61,138 bases of DNA from a bacterium (GTDB lineage Bacteria; Verrucomicrobiota; Lentisphaeria; Victivallales; GWF2-38-69). The position numbers and the translations under genes are program-made. The stretch lies in contig JAJXWI010000009.1 in assembly GCA_021781705.1 (NCBI GenBank), positions 1-61,138 of the forward strand. The letters are read 5' to 3'. Shown here piece by piece: positions 47,629-57,800 of this stretch. Position 1 is the stretch's first letter, and each line of letters begins with the position of its first letter. The notes beneath the pieces were generated by a model. It worked only from the letters and a program-made list of their open reading frames with translations. It ran no database searches and was not told the origin of the DNA.

Positions 47629-47694
47629 TTGCACGGGGTGATCAATATTTTGACTGATATTTTTACTTTGCAATTTCTTACAGCTCCTATTTGA
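47629..47694 (+). CDS. Possible 21-residue leader peptide or small ORF
   Basis: A near-perfect Shine-Dalgarno AAAGGAGGT (about 47618-47626) is followed after three bases by TTG at 47629 and an open frame, MHGVINILTDIFTLQFLTAPI, to TGA. A tataat box lies at 47592-47597. It stands between carA and the secreted-protein gene. Could be a leader peptide or a small membrane-active peptide; also possibly chance. Confidence 0.35.
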   Translation: MHGVINILTDIFTLQFLTAPI

Positions 47695-47763
47695 AGGCAG
47701 TGGTGGATAATTGCAACTTAACTGATGGTTTATGTTGTAGTTTAATATTATGGAGGTACAAAA

Positions 47764-48399
47764 ATGTGTAAAATTAAATTTATGTTATTTGTTGGTTTGT
47801 TTCTTGTATGCGGATTTGTTAACGCAGAGATGAAGGATTTCGATGTAAGTGAAGTTCCCCTTCTTGTAGAAAAAGTTGAAGATACCCCGCATTTGGATAT
47901 TTTATTTGATTTAACCAAGGTAGGCGATTTTTCTTATAATGTTTATTGGAAAATACAGGCGGCTACGTTTGACTCTGAACAAACAAAAGCCATGGCGAAC
48001 AGTGCGTCACGTTTAAGCCTGAACAATGGAAAAGCTGATTACGAACTTGAGGGAAGTTCGATAGTTACTAAGGGTGGACAGTATGTGGGCTTTAATTTTG
48101 CAAAATGGCCATCGTTCACGGAAGATAGCAAGGCATATCTAGTTCACTATAAGATTTCTAAGATTTCGGCCGACAAAGAAGAACTAATTGCTGAATTCGA
48201 TCTTGGATTACAAACTCTTTGGGCAAAAGAAGGTCCAAAGGTAGAGCATTTGGGTTATAAAGGAAGTCATGATACTAGATGGAATGTAGAGTTAACTTTA
48301 AGTGAAGAAAATCCTATTAAATCTGCTTGTGTAACCATTACTGAAGCAAAACCAGTGCCGCCGCGTGGAGATGACTCTTTGCCAACCGCCCAAAAATAA
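47764..48399 (+). CDS. Secreted protein of unknown function
   Basis: 211 residues with a signal peptide (KFMLFVGLFLVCGFVNAE) that has a cysteine but no good lipobox context. Mature part is beta-rich. GGAGG sits eight bases before the ATG, so expression is probably strong. No recognised family. It lies between carA and carB and may have a tataat promoter near 47592. Confidence 0.65.
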   Translation: MCKIKFMLFVGLFLVCGFVNAEMKDFDVSEVPLLVEKVEDTPHLDILFDLTKVGDFSYNVYWKIQAATFDSEQTKAMANSASRLSLNNGKADYELEGSSIVTKGGQYVGFNFAKWPSFTEDSKAYLVHYKISKISADKEELIAEFDLGLQTLWAKEGPKVEHLGYKGSHDTRWNVELTLSEENPIKSACVTITEAKPVPPRGDDSLPTAQK

Positions 48400-48580
48400 A
48401 TTGTAATATTTATAAGCGCAGCCTGTACAATGATTGCCGTGATAATGAACCACGAGCCGTCGAAGCGCCGGAAAAGACGTGCAGGCAACGCTTGTTTTAT
48501 TGGTTTATTCTTTTAATATTCGCGAGGCATTCTTCTGATATTTTAGATTACATCGTGTTTGTGTGATACCGGGGGAAATC

Positions 48581-50146
48581 ATGCAAGATAGAATTGAAAA
48601 AAAATGGACAGGCAACAATAAAGAAGTCCTGATTTTAGGGTTCTTTATTCTGCTAAAATTGGTAATATGCGCGTTCCCATTTGAATATGGATATTTCAGG
48701 GATGAATTGTACTATATTGCATTGAGCCATCATCTTGATTGGGGCTATATCGATGTTCCGCCGCTACTGCCGCTTTGCATAGCGCTGCTTCGCTGCACGA
48801 TAGGAAATTCTCTACTTGCCATTCACCTTTTTTCTGCAATGACCGGGGTGCTGGTTCTTATTATTGTCTGGATGATGGTCAAAAAAATGGGAGGCCAGCT
48901 ATTTGCGCAAGTTCTTGCCTTGCTTTGTGTATCTCTTGCACCGCATTATCTTGCCATATCATCGATGTGTAATTACGATTGCCTTAATCAAATATTCTGG
49001 GCATTAGCTCTATATTTTTTGATCGCTTTACTCTCTTCTGAAAACAAAAAATATTGGATGTGTTTTGGTATTGCAGCAGGACTGGGGCTGATGTCAAAAT
49101 TTGACATGCTCTGGTTGGGAGCAGGTATTGCAATTGCCCTGATTTTAACTTCACAGAGAAAGTGTTTTTTTACCCATCATTTCTGGATGGGCGGAATAAT
49201 AGCGCTGATTATAGTTTCTCCATATCTCATCTGGATAGCAACTCATGATTTTTTAACTTTAGAATATTTTATTAATTACAGATCTCAAACCCAGCCCATA
49301 ACTATTTTTGAGCGTGTTATACAGCAGATATGGACATTGAATGCCCTAGCTTTTCCTGTGTGGGCAATAGGGCTTTACTATTTTCTATTCAATAAAACAG
49401 GGAAAAAGTTCATACTGCTTGGAATTGCTTATTTTGCTGTCATGTTTTTATGTACTCTTCTGCATACTAAATTTTACCTCAGCCTGCCTTACTATGTCGT
49501 ATTATTTGCGGGCGGAGCAGTTTGTATCGAATCTTTCTTTGCAGAAAGGTCTTATAAAAACAATGGGTTGTTGACTGTTTATATTATCTTAATTGCAGGA
49601 TTAGGACTGTTTTTTGTTCCTTATGTAAAACCTGTTTTCCCAATACCAATTTTTATAAAGTATGCCGAAGTTGTTAATCATATTTTACCAAGTTTCCAGA
49701 CTGAACGCGGCATAATGCAAACGACTATTCCTCAACATTTTGCTGATAGGTTCGGATGGGAAGAAATGGCAGCAGAATTTGGAAGAATATGTAATTCTTT
49801 GCCAGACGAAGAAAGAAAAAACAGTGTTATTGTAGTTGACAATTATGGAGAAGCTGGCGCCATTGATTTTTATAGGGAAAAATATAATCTTCCTCAGGTA
49901 ATATGCGGGCATCTTCAATATTATCTTTGGATGCCTAAAGATCTTCCAGAAAAAACAATAGTCATTTCACTCGAAAGAGACGGAATAAATGATCCTAAAA
50001 AGGTATTAAATGATGTTAAGCAAGTAGGAATGACTCGCAGTAAATATGCTATTTATTATGAATGTAATGTTCCTATCTGTTTAAGTAAAGATTTTAAGAT
50101 ATCGCCTCAAAAAGTATTACAATCACTAAAAAACATCTCAATGTAG
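48581..50146 (+). CDS. GT39/ArnT-like membrane glycosyltransferase
   Basis: 521 residues from ATG 48581 (GGGGG about six bases upstream); a GTG at 48563 is less likely. Roughly ten to twelve helices. The N-terminal loop [26 protein letters not shown] is the hallmark of the PMT_2 family, with an acidic pair in RDE. Uses a polyprenyl-phosphate sugar. A soluble C-terminal part follows from about residue 380. It separates carA from carB and likely shares their transcript. Confidence 0.8.
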   Translation: MQDRIEKKWTGNNKEVLILGFFILLKLVICAFPFEYGYFRDELYYIALSHHLDWGYIDVPPLLPLCIALLRCTIGNSLLAIHLFSAMTGVLVLIIVWMMVKKMGGQLFAQVLALLCVSLAPHYLAISSMCNYDCLNQIFWALALYFLIALLSSENKKYWMCFGIAAGLGLMSKFDMLWLGAGIAIALILTSQRKCFFTHHFWMGGIIALIIVSPYLIWIATHDFLTLEYFINYRSQTQPITIFERVIQQIWTLNALAFPVWAIGLYYFLFNKTGKKFILLGIAYFAVMFLCTLLHTKFYLSLPYYVVLFAGGAVCIESFFAERSYKNNGLLTVYIILIAGLGLFFVPYVKPVFPIPIFIKYAEVVNHILPSFQTERGIMQTTIPQHFADRFGWEEMAAEFGRICNSLPDEERKNSVIVVDNYGEAGAIDFYREKYNLPQVICGHLQYYLWMPKDLPEKTIVISLERDGINDPKKVLNDVKQVGMTRSKYAIYYECNVPICLSKDFKISPQKVLQSLKNISM

Positions 50147-50166
50147 TAATAAGGAGTAACAAACTT

Positions 50167-53100
50167 ATGCCAAAGAGAACGGATATAAAGAAGATAATGT
50201 TGATAGGTTCGGGGCCGATTGTTATTGGCCAGGCCTGTGAGTTTGATTATTCCGGAGTGCAGGCATGTAAGGCGTTAAAGGAAGAAGGCTACGAAGTAGT
50301 ACTGATTAACAGTAACCCTGCTACGATAATGACTGATCCTGAGTTTGCTGATCGTACGTACATAGAACCTCTTACTAAAGATATTCTGCATGAAATTATT
50401 AGAAGAGAGCGGCCGGACGCACTGCTCCCGACGCTCGGTGGACAAACCGCGTTAAACCTTGCAATGGAGCTCCATGATTCGGGGATACTTGATTATTATA
50501 GAATAAAAATGATTGGAGCTCAGGCTGAAGTAATAAGAAAAGCTGAAGACAGAGACCTTTTCAAGCAGGTAATGAAAAACATCGGCATTGAAGTGCCTAT
50601 GAGCGGTTCTGCGCACTCAATGGAGGAGGCAAGGCAGATAGCCGTCAAGATAGGTAAATTTCCTCTTATAATAAGACCAGGTTTTACTCTCGGTGGTACT
50701 GGAGGCGGGATTGCTTATAGCTCCGAAGATTTTGAAAGGATTGTAATCCGCGGACTTGATGCCAGCCCGAACGGAGAGGTTCTTATAGAAGAATCTTTGA
50801 TAGGTTGGAAAGAATTTGAACTTGAAGTGATGCGGGACAAAAAAGATAACGCCGTAATTGTATGTTCGATTGAGAATATTGATCCGATGGGAATTCATAC
50901 CGGCGATAGCATTACTGTAGCTCCCGCACAAACACTTACCGATAGAGAATATCAAAAAATGAGAGATGCGTCTCTCAAAGTTATGCGAGCAATAGGAGTG
51001 GAAACCGGGGGATCCAATGTTCAGTGGGCTTTGAATCCAATTGATGGAAAGATGATTATAATTGAAATGAACCCGCGTGTTTCAAGATCAAGCGCACTGG
51101 CTTCAAAAGCTACAGGATTTCCTATAGCAAAAATAGCAGCAAAGCTGGCAATAGGTTATACCCTGGATGAGCTTTCAAACGATATTACAAAGAAGACTCC
51201 AGCCTGTTTCGAACCGACAATAGACTATGTCGTTACGAAAATTCCACGGTTTGCTTTCGAGAAATTCCCAACCGCCGACTCAACCCTTACGACACAAATG
51301 AAATCTGTGGGAGAAACGATGAGTATCGGTAGAAACTTTAAAATGTCTCTTCAGAAAGCTTTGAGGTCTCTTGAAATTGGAAGGTTCGGATTTGGTGTTG
51401 ACGGCAAAGATAAAATTTTTGAAGAAAAGTCTGACGATATTGTAAAGGCTGAACTTATACGGCCTAATGCATTGAGATTGTTTTACGTAAGGGAGGCATT
51501 TAAAAGAGGCTGGTCTCTTGAAGATGTAAATTCTCTTACAAATATAGATAATTGGTTTCTGCGGCATATGCAGGAACTTGCTTTTTACGAGGAAGAAATA
51601 AAAAGCGTAGGATCAATCGAAAATCTAAAAAAAGATTATGACATGTTCTTCCAGATAAAAGAGTTTGGATATTCAGATAAACAAATAGCATGGATGTTAA
51701 AAACAACAGAGGGCGAAGTAAGAAACGCGAGAAAGGAAGTGAACCTAGTTCCGGTTTATAACCTTGTGGATACATGTGCGGGAGAGTTTGAAGCATTCAC
51801 TCCCTATTTTTATTCTTCTTATGGAAGCTTAGACGAGAAGTTGAAGGTTTCTGATAAAAAGAAAATCATGATTCTTGGCGGAGGGCCAAACAGAATAGGA
51901 CAGGGAATTGAATTTGATTACTGTTGTGTGCACGCGAGTTTTGCTCTCCACAAGGCAGGGTTTGAAACGATAATGGTAAATAGTAATCCTGAAACAGTTT
52001 CTACGGACTATGATACCAGCGACAAACTTTATTTTGAACCGCTTACATTAGAAGATGTTTTAAATATTTATGAGCGCGAACAGTGCGATGGAGTGATTGT
52101 TCAGTTTGGTGGACAAACCCCTCTTAATCTTGCGAGGGATTTGGAAAAAAACGGCGTAAAAATTATAGGGACGTCTCCTGCGAATATCGAGAAGGCAGAA
52201 AATAGAGATGAATTTCAAAAACTGATTAGCTCACTTGATATAAACCAGCCTGAAAGCGGAACTGCAACTAATGAAGAAGATGCCGTTAAAGTGGCAGAAA
52301 GAATAGGTTATCCTGTGCTTGTAAGGCCATCTTATGTGCTTGGCGGCAGATCCATGATGATTGTCTACAAGGAAAAATATCTGAGAAAATATATGCAGGA
52401 AACTATTGAAGTATCTGCAGAGAGTCCGGTGCTTATAGACAGATACCTTGACAACGCGCTTGAAGTTGATGTGGATTGCCTTTCCGATGGTAAAGATTCC
52501 GTAATCGCGGGAATAATGGAACACGTTGAGCTTGCAGGAATTCACTCCGGAGATTCAGCCTGTATGATACCTACAATGACATTAAGCAAGGAAGTTCTAT
52601 CTACCATAAGAGAAAATACCTTGAGCATGGCAAAAGTGCTTAAAGTTTGCGGTTTGATGAACGTTCAGTACGCAATAAAGGACAATATTGTCTATGTGCT
52701 TGAAGTTAATCCTAGAGCTTCCAGGACTGTCCCGTTTGTAAGTAAGGCGATAGGAATTCCTATCGCAAAAATAGCAGCTCTTTTAATGGCAGGAAAAACG
52801 TTGAAAGAGTTAAGATTTACAAAAGAATATATTCCCGGACATGCTTCTGTAAAAGAAGCGGTGTTTCCGTTCAATAAATTTCCGGGAGCAGACATAGTTC
52901 TTACTCCTGAAATGAGATCAACAGGTGAGGTAATGGGCATTGATTTCAGCTCCGGTATAGCGTTTCTTAAAACCCAGATAGCTTCCGGATCAAACCCTCC
53001 CAAGAGCGGCAATATCTTTGTTAGCATAAGCGTGATGGATATTGAGCATCCAGATGTGGTTCCTATGGTAAAAGATCTTGTTGGCTTAGGGTTTACAATT

Positions 53101-53433
53101 TATGCCACACTAGGAACAGCTACATCTCTTTACGAGAAAGGCATACCTGCAAATCCAGTGTTTATGATTGGCCAGGGACGCCCCAATGCAATAGACTTGA
53201 TGAAAGAAGACAGGGTAAAATGGATTATTAATACTCCGGGTGCAGGCCCTACTTCGATGGTAGATGAAATATTAATGAGAGCAGAGGCTGTATCAAGGGG
53301 GATTCCAGTAATGACTACACTAAGTCAGCTTGCTGCTGCAATTGACGCCTTAAAAGCATTAAAAGACATAGAGCGGATTGATGTTTGCAGTATTCAAGAA
53401 TACCACAGGCATGTTCCTAGAATAAATTTTTAA
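50167..53433 (+). CDS. carB: Carbamoyl-phosphate synthase large subunit
   Basis: 1088 residues with two ATP-grasp halves, each with a glycine-rich [17 protein letters not shown] or [17 protein letters not shown] segment, an oligomerisation domain between them, and the MGS-like allosteric domain at the C-terminus. It makes carbamoyl phosphate from bicarbonate, ATP and ammonia delivered by CarA. AAGGAG upstream of ATG. Adjacent to aroA (37 bases). Confidence 0.98.
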   Translation: MPKRTDIKKIMLIGSGPIVIGQACEFDYSGVQACKALKEEGYEVVLINSNPATIMTDPEFADRTYIEPLTKDILHEIIRRERPDALLPTLGGQTALNLAMELHDSGILDYYRIKMIGAQAEVIRKAEDRDLFKQVMKNIGIEVPMSGSAHSMEEARQIAVKIGKFPLIIRPGFTLGGTGGGIAYSSEDFERIVIRGLDASPNGEVLIEESLIGWKEFELEVMRDKKDNAVIVCSIENIDPMGIHTGDSITVAPAQTLTDREYQKMRDASLKVMRAIGVETGGSNVQWALNPIDGKMIIIEMNPRVSRSSALASKATGFPIAKIAAKLAIGYTLDELSNDITKKTPACFEPTIDYVVTKIPRFAFEKFPTADSTLTTQMKSVGETMSIGRNFKMSLQKALRSLEIGRFGFGVDGKDKIFEEKSDDIVKAELIRPNALRLFYVREAFKRGWSLEDVNSLTNIDNWFLRHMQELAFYEEEIKSVGSIENLKKDYDMFFQIKEFGYSDKQIAWMLKTTEGEVRNARKEVNLVPVYNLVDTCAGEFEAFTPYFYSSYGSLDEKLKVSDKKKIMILGGGPNRIGQGIEFDYCCVHASFALHKAGFETIMVNSNPETVSTDYDTSDKLYFEPLTLEDVLNIYEREQCDGVIVQFGGQTPLNLARDLEKNGVKIIGTSPANIEKAENRDEFQKLISSLDINQPESGTATNEEDAVKVAERIGYPVLVRPSYVLGGRSMMIVYKEKYLRKYMQETIEVSAESPVLIDRYLDNALEVDVDCLSDGKDSVIAGIMEHVELAGIHSGDSACMIPTMTLSKEVLSTIRENTLSMAKVLKVCGLMNVQYAIKDNIVYVLEVNPRASRTVPFVSKAIGIPIAKIAALLMAGKTLKELRFTKEYIPGHASVKEAVFPFNKFPGADIVLTPEMRSTGEVMGIDFSSGIAFLKTQIASGSNPPKSGNIFVSISVMDIEHPDVVPMVKDLVGLGFTIYATLGTATSLYEKGIPANPVFMIGQGRPNAIDLMKEDRVKWIINTPGAGPTSMVDEILMRAEAVSRGIPVMTTLSQLAAAIDALKALKDIERIDVCSIQEYHRHVPRINF

Positions 53434-53470
53434 TACTTGATTATCTTTAGTAAAAGGTTTAATTATTGTG

Positions 53471-54760
53471 ATGAAAATAAAAGTTTCAAAATCTGTTCTG
53501 CATGGATCTGTTTCAGTTCCGGGGTCAAAATCTCATACTATAAGAGCAATTGTAGCTGCTCTTTTAGCCGAAGGAAAATCTTATATAAGAAATCCTCTTG
53601 TTTCCGATGATACCGAATCTGCTCTTTATGCGGCAAGAAAGCTTGGCGCAAAATTTAAAGATTCACTGGATAACGGCGTATTGGTCTGGGAGATTGAGGG
53701 GACTGGAGGCAATCTTTCGAATCCAAAGGATGAAATTATTTATCTGGGTAACTCAGGAACTTCTTTAAGGCTTCTTACGGGCGCCGTCGCCACTACTGAT
53801 TTAAAAATATGTTTCGACGGGGATAGCTCTCTTCGCGGAAGACCGATGGGGCCTCTAATATCAGCAATGAGCAAACTTGGAGCAAAAATTACTTCTTCTG
53901 AAGGAGGAAAATGTCCATTAACCGTAAAAGGTCCGCTTCGAGGCGGACAAACCATTGTTGAAGGAAAATCCTCACAATTTGTTTCATCTCTGCTTTTTGC
54001 TGCTCCACTTGCAAAAAAAGATACTGAAATTCATGTAATTAAGCTTAATGAAAAATCGTATGTCGATGTTACCGTTGACTGGCTGAAATTTTTGAACATA
54101 GATTTTGTTTTCGAGCCTGATTATTCAAAGTTTGTGATTAAAGGCGGGCAAAAATATAACTCCTTTTCAAAAACTATGCCTGCGGATTTTTCAACGGCTT
54201 CTTTTCCACTAGTCGCTTCCGCTATCACAAAAAGCCCTATTTCTATAAAAAATCTGGACTTTGAAGATAGACAGGGAGATAAAGAATTATTTGATATCCT
54301 CGAAAAAATGGGAATGAGAATAGAAATATTTTCTGATGAAGTGAATATCAGAAAAAATGGCATCCTGATTGGAGACAAGGAAATAAATATGAATAATATG
54401 CCTGATGCCTTACCTATTATGGCTATTGCCGCCTGTTTTGCAAAAGGGAAAACTACTCTTAATAAAGCTCCACATGCACGTATAAAGGAGACTGACCGTA
54501 TCGCAGCTATGGCTCAGGAACTGAAAAAAATGGGAGCTAAAATAGAAGAGCTTAACGATGGCCTCGTTATTCAGGGAACAAAACTACATTCCGCAACAGT
54601 TAACGGATACGGAGACCATAGAATAATAATGTCTCTATGTATTGCCGGCATGGCTTTAGACGGTGAAACTATTGTTGAAAATGCCGGAGATTTTGCAGTT
54701 ACATATCCAGGATTCATAAAAGACTTCCAGAAACTCGGCGCCAATATAGAGAAAATTTAG
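53471..54760 (+). CDS. aroA: EPSP synthase (5-enolpyruvylshikimate-3-phosphate synthase)
   Basis: 429 residues from ATG 53471 (GTG 53468 adjacent). PGSKSHTIRAIVAALLAEGKS, LGNSGTSLRLLTGAV, ARIKETDRIAAMAQELKKMGA and GDHRIIMSL are typical. The Thr in SKSHTIR (rather than SKSLTNR or SKSISNR) is an ordinary variation. It makes EPSP in the shikimate path that ends, for phenylalanine, at PheA encoded at 41740. Confidence 0.96.
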   Translation: MKIKVSKSVLHGSVSVPGSKSHTIRAIVAALLAEGKSYIRNPLVSDDTESALYAARKLGAKFKDSLDNGVLVWEIEGTGGNLSNPKDEIIYLGNSGTSLRLLTGAVATTDLKICFDGDSSLRGRPMGPLISAMSKLGAKITSSEGGKCPLTVKGPLRGGQTIVEGKSSQFVSSLLFAAPLAKKDTEIHVIKLNEKSYVDVTVDWLKFLNIDFVFEPDYSKFVIKGGQKYNSFSKTMPADFSTASFPLVASAITKSPISIKNLDFEDRQGDKELFDILEKMGMRIEIFSDEVNIRKNGILIGDKEINMNNMPDALPIMAIAACFAKGKTTLNKAPHARIKETDRIAAMAQELKKMGAKIEELNDGLVIQGTKLHSATVNGYGDHRIIMSLCIAGMALDGETIVENAGDFAVTYPGFIKDFQKLGANIEKI

Positions 54761-54795
54761 CAGCTTATTGGACTTAACTGGATAAGGACATATTA

Positions 54796-55050
54796 ATGAA
54801 AATTGGATTAATTGGTGCAATTCCAGAAGAAATTCATTTGTTAGAATCTTTTTTGTCTGAAAAAAGGCAGAGGATTCCCGACTTCGGCTGGAACTGTAGA
54901 AGCGCAGTACTTTTTACTAAAGACGGTTCTATTCCTTATCGTGAGCGCATTCGTACCATACTAAATCGTGATGAGCCGGAGAAAACATGGTACGATCCGG
55001 CTGCTGGAGACGAGACGACAGGGTCTGAAGTACACTTCAGTAAAGATTGA
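54796..55050 (+). pseudogene. Chimeric ORF with a 5'-methylthioadenosine nucleosidase-like start
   Basis: The first 25 residues (MKIGLIGAIPEEIHLLESFL) match the start of MTA/SAH nucleosidases, but from there the frame goes into an unrelated segment (IPDFGWNCRSAVLF, ILNRDEPEKTWYDPAAGD) without any nucleosidase motifs, and stops after 84 residues (usual length about 230). It looks like a truncated gene whose end was replaced by other DNA. It follows aroA by 35 bases. Confidence 0.5.
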
Positions 55051-55154
55051 AACGCAAAGCGCTGCATTTTCAAGAATAGCGTATAGCTGAGAGCCTCTTG
55101 CAAAACTCAAATACTAACGGTTTTGAAGAAGCAAGACGCTTCGTTTTCGAATCT

Positions 55155-55178
55155 GGAGGGTTCCGCTTTGTCGGAACC
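55155..55178. terminator. Hairpin between the aroA side and rnr; dispersed repeat copy
   Basis: Arms ggttccg (55159-55165) and cggaacc (55172-55178) with loop ctttgt, preceded by ggagg (55155-55159), are followed by atggttttatcatatttttt. It lies between converging genes, so it may end both. A minus-strand copy with compensating changes lies at 60862-60885. Confidence 0.6.
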
Positions 55179-55200
55179 GGAAATGGTTTTATCATATTTT

Positions 55201-57342
55201 TTAGTATTGTATTGGGTGAAAAATAGCATCTCCCTTTATAAAATCTATTTTTTCGAGCTGCAGAAATATGAAATCTCCGGGTTTGTAACTTGCTGATCCT
55301 TTTGTTGCTGAAAGCTTACTTTTTGATTTTTTATAAACTCCCTGCATATATTTTTCAGGAACACACGCAGAAATTCCTATTGATGGGATGTCTGCAAAAA
55401 TGTATACGGATCCAATGTATCTTATCACGCCTTCGTATGTCTCTAACTCTTTATCGTTCATAAGTTTTTGCAGATAGTGCAGTTTTAGTCTGTCATTAGC
55501 CGCAAAATATGCCTCATCGGTGTTCTTTTCTTTTTCAGTGCAATCTAATGCGACTCTAGCCATTTCTTCTTCTGAGCGGAATGGCTTTTTTGTGTCAACA
55601 TCCCATAGTTGTTGATGAACAGTCAGGTCGGAATAACGCCTTATGGGGCTTGTGAAATGACTGTAAAGTCCTTTTCCTAAGCCGTAATGAAGTCCCGATT
55701 TTTCTGAATAGAGTGCTCTATTCAGAGCTCTAAGGAAGGCGGAGGTAACTATTTCCTGATAGTTTTTGCCGATTATTTTCGTCAGGAATGCCTTACAAGC
55801 TTCTCTTCCTGAAGAAAGGGCTCCTGTGCTTATTTTGAATACGTCTTCCACGAAGTTGGAAAATTCTTCAAGTTTTTCTTCATCCGGTTCCGGATGAATT
55901 CGGTAGATTCCAGGTATTCTTTTATTTGTCATTTCTTTAGCTACGGTGCTGTTAGCTGCAAGCATATATTCTTCAACCATCTGATCCGCTTCACCCTGTT
56001 TTTTTCTTTCTATTCCTAGAATTTTTCCTGTAGAATCATCTCTCATAACTCTTATTTCAGTTGTTGAAAGGTCGAGGAACTTCTCGTTCTTATCCCGATA
56101 ATTTCTCATTGCTTTGTAAACAGCTACAAGATTGTCTAAGCTTTCAATAAGCTTCTTATCCCAATCCGCTTCTGTCTTTTTGTCTTTTATGTACTCTTCG
56201 ACCTGTCCGAAGTTGAGGCGTTTTCGTATCTGTATTGTGCTGCGATGCCGTTTATAATCCTTTATTTCTCCTGTTTCCTTGTTTACCGTAAGGATAACAG
56301 AATGGGCAAAACTTATTTTTCCTTCGGTAAGACTGATTTGCCTGGTAAGTCCTCTGGGAAGCATGGGGAGCGTGTTGCCTGGAATATACGCGGTGAATCC
56401 GCGCTCTCTGGCTTCCTTGTCAAAATAACTGCCGGGAGCTATCCATGCGGCAACATCGGCGATATGAATACCTATTATACATTCTTTGCTGTTTTTGCCT
56501 TTTGTGTAGGATATTGAGTCATCAAAATCTTTTGCGTCATGCGGATCAATTGTGATTGCGTAGTGCGAAGTGAGGTCTTTTCTTTCTATTTCTCTGGGGA
56601 CGAGCTGGTCTGCTTTTGCTATTTCTTCTTCGGTATATGGCGCCATTATGTTATATTCTTGAATGATCGCAAGCATGTCAAAATTCATATCGCCCGATTT
56701 GCCTATGACTTCTATAATTTCGCAAACCGTAGTTGAGTGATTGGAATCGATGTCATTTTTGTAGTTGATATTTGCTTTTACCCAGTCTCCTTTGACTGCA
56801 CCTTTTGTTGAGCCTACAACTCTGATATTGTCAGGGATTCTTCTATTCAACGGGCGCAATGCCATCCCATTTCTACCGCTGATGAGTTCTCCCACTATTC
56901 CAGGACGGTAGCGCTCAGTTACTTCGCAAACAATTCCCACCGGACCTTTGTCTGAAACGTATTTGTCTTTTTCGATGATTTTTACCCTTACGGTGTCCCT
57001 GTCAAATGCGGTATTGATGTGTTTTGCCGGGATAAAAATATCTTTATCTTCAGGCTTTGCATTAATAAGGGTTACAAACCCGAACCCTTGCGGAGTGATT
57101 GTAATTTTTCCGGTAACGATCTCTTTTTCCGAAACTGCTTTCAGAATATTTTTCCTGTCTCTGACGACTGCTTTGCTATGTTCTAGCTTGTCTATTACTT
57201 TATACGCCAGATTGATTTCTTTTTTATTTCTTAGTTTTAAGGCTCTTAGTATTTCAGGTTGAAATCGAGGAGATTCCCTGAGAAGATTCAATATTTTGTC
57301 TTCTAATTCCTTGTAGATGTTCTTTACTTTATTTGACGGCAT
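55201..57342 (-). CDS. rnr: Ribonuclease R (RNB family exoribonuclease)
   Basis: 713 residues: an N-terminal winged-helix part, cold-shock domains (KITITPQGFGFVTLI), the RNB domain with the catalytic aspartates in ITIDPHDAKDFDDSISY, GLYSHFTSPIRRYSDLTVHQQL, and a C-terminal S1 domain. It degrades structured RNA 3' to 5'. Minus strand, single gene with ATG start. Divergent from the nrd operon. Confidence 0.96.
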   Translation of the reverse strand: MPSNKVKNIYKELEDKILNLLRESPRFQPEILRALKLRNKKEINLAYKVIDKLEHSKAVVRDRKNILKAVSEKEIVTGKITITPQGFGFVTLINAKPEDKDIFIPAKHINTAFDRDTVRVKIIEKDKYVSDKGPVGIVCEVTERYRPGIVGELISGRNGMALRPLNRRIPDNIRVVGSTKGAVKGDWVKANINYKNDIDSNHSTTVCEIIEVIGKSGDMNFDMLAIIQEYNIMAPYTEEEIAKADQLVPREIERKDLTSHYAITIDPHDAKDFDDSISYTKGKNSKECIIGIHIADVAAWIAPGSYFDKEARERGFTAYIPGNTLPMLPRGLTRQISLTEGKISFAHSVILTVNKETGEIKDYKRHRSTIQIRKRLNFGQVEEYIKDKKTEADWDKKLIESLDNLVAVYKAMRNYRDKNEKFLDLSTTEIRVMRDDSTGKILGIERKKQGEADQMVEEYMLAANSTVAKEMTNKRIPGIYRIHPEPDEEKLEEFSNFVEDVFKISTGALSSGREACKAFLTKIIGKNYQEIVTSAFLRALNRALYSEKSGLHYGLGKGLYSHFTSPIRRYSDLTVHQQLWDVDTKKPFRSEEEMARVALDCTEKEKNTDEAYFAANDRLKLHYLQKLMNDKELETYEGVIRYIGSVYIFADIPSIGISACVPEKYMQGVYKKSKSKLSATKGSASYKPGDFIFLQLEKIDFIKGDAIFHPIQY

Positions 57343-57649
57343 TATTTCACCATGTTGTTAATGTTCTTGACAATTACTCAGGTTATTATTTAGGCCATAG
57401 TCTAACATCCTACAGACTACAACCCTCTGCTTATGAGATTAATTCTAAGCGTTTTGTAGATATCCGCAATTTAAGGAAGGTAAAACTTTGGTTTTTACTT
57501 TTTAAATATATTTAATGTAATGTTATTTGAAATCCTGTTATTCTCAGTATTTACTATGTTTTGTTTATAGATATTGTCAATATGCCCAAGAATATAGTTG
57601 TTTGTGGTATAAAAAGACATCAAGTTCATTAATAACACTGATAATAATT
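57343..57649. other. Intergenic region between rnr and the riboswitch
   Basis: About 300 bases, AT-rich, with no ORF over 60 residues that looks real. It should contain the promoters for rnr (minus) and nrdDG (plus), for instance several T/A-rich boxes around 57500-57560; none was firm enough to name. Confidence 0.4.
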
Positions 57650-57760
57650 AGTTACGCTGTTTTATAGTAAATGGGGAAGTCCTGTGAGAATCAGGCACAG
57701 TCGCGCTACGGTATTAAGATGTTGCATTGGCAATCTTTAAGTCCGAACACCTAGATGACA
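57650..57760 (+). ncRNA. Cobalamin (B12) riboswitch in the nrdD leader
   Basis: The core follows the family order: GGGGAA (57673-57678), a hairpin CCTG/CAGG (57681-57684/57692-57695) with loop TGAGAAT, then CAGTCGCGCTACGGTA (as the usual CCCGCCACTGTGA core), a bulged hairpin AAGAT-GTTGC/GCAATCTT, and the B12 box AAGTCCGAACACCTAG (57739-57754). The aptamer is short, with no extra peripheral helices, as in the smaller Cbl-II class. It ends about 47 bases before the nrdD GTG at 57801, whose Shine-Dalgarno is GAAGGAG. B12 would be expected to lower expression. The expression platform is not clear; SD blocking is more likely than termination. Confidence 0.85.
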
Positions 57761-57800
57761 GCTGTACGAATTTTGTCGCAAAAACAGAAGGAGTATAAAA

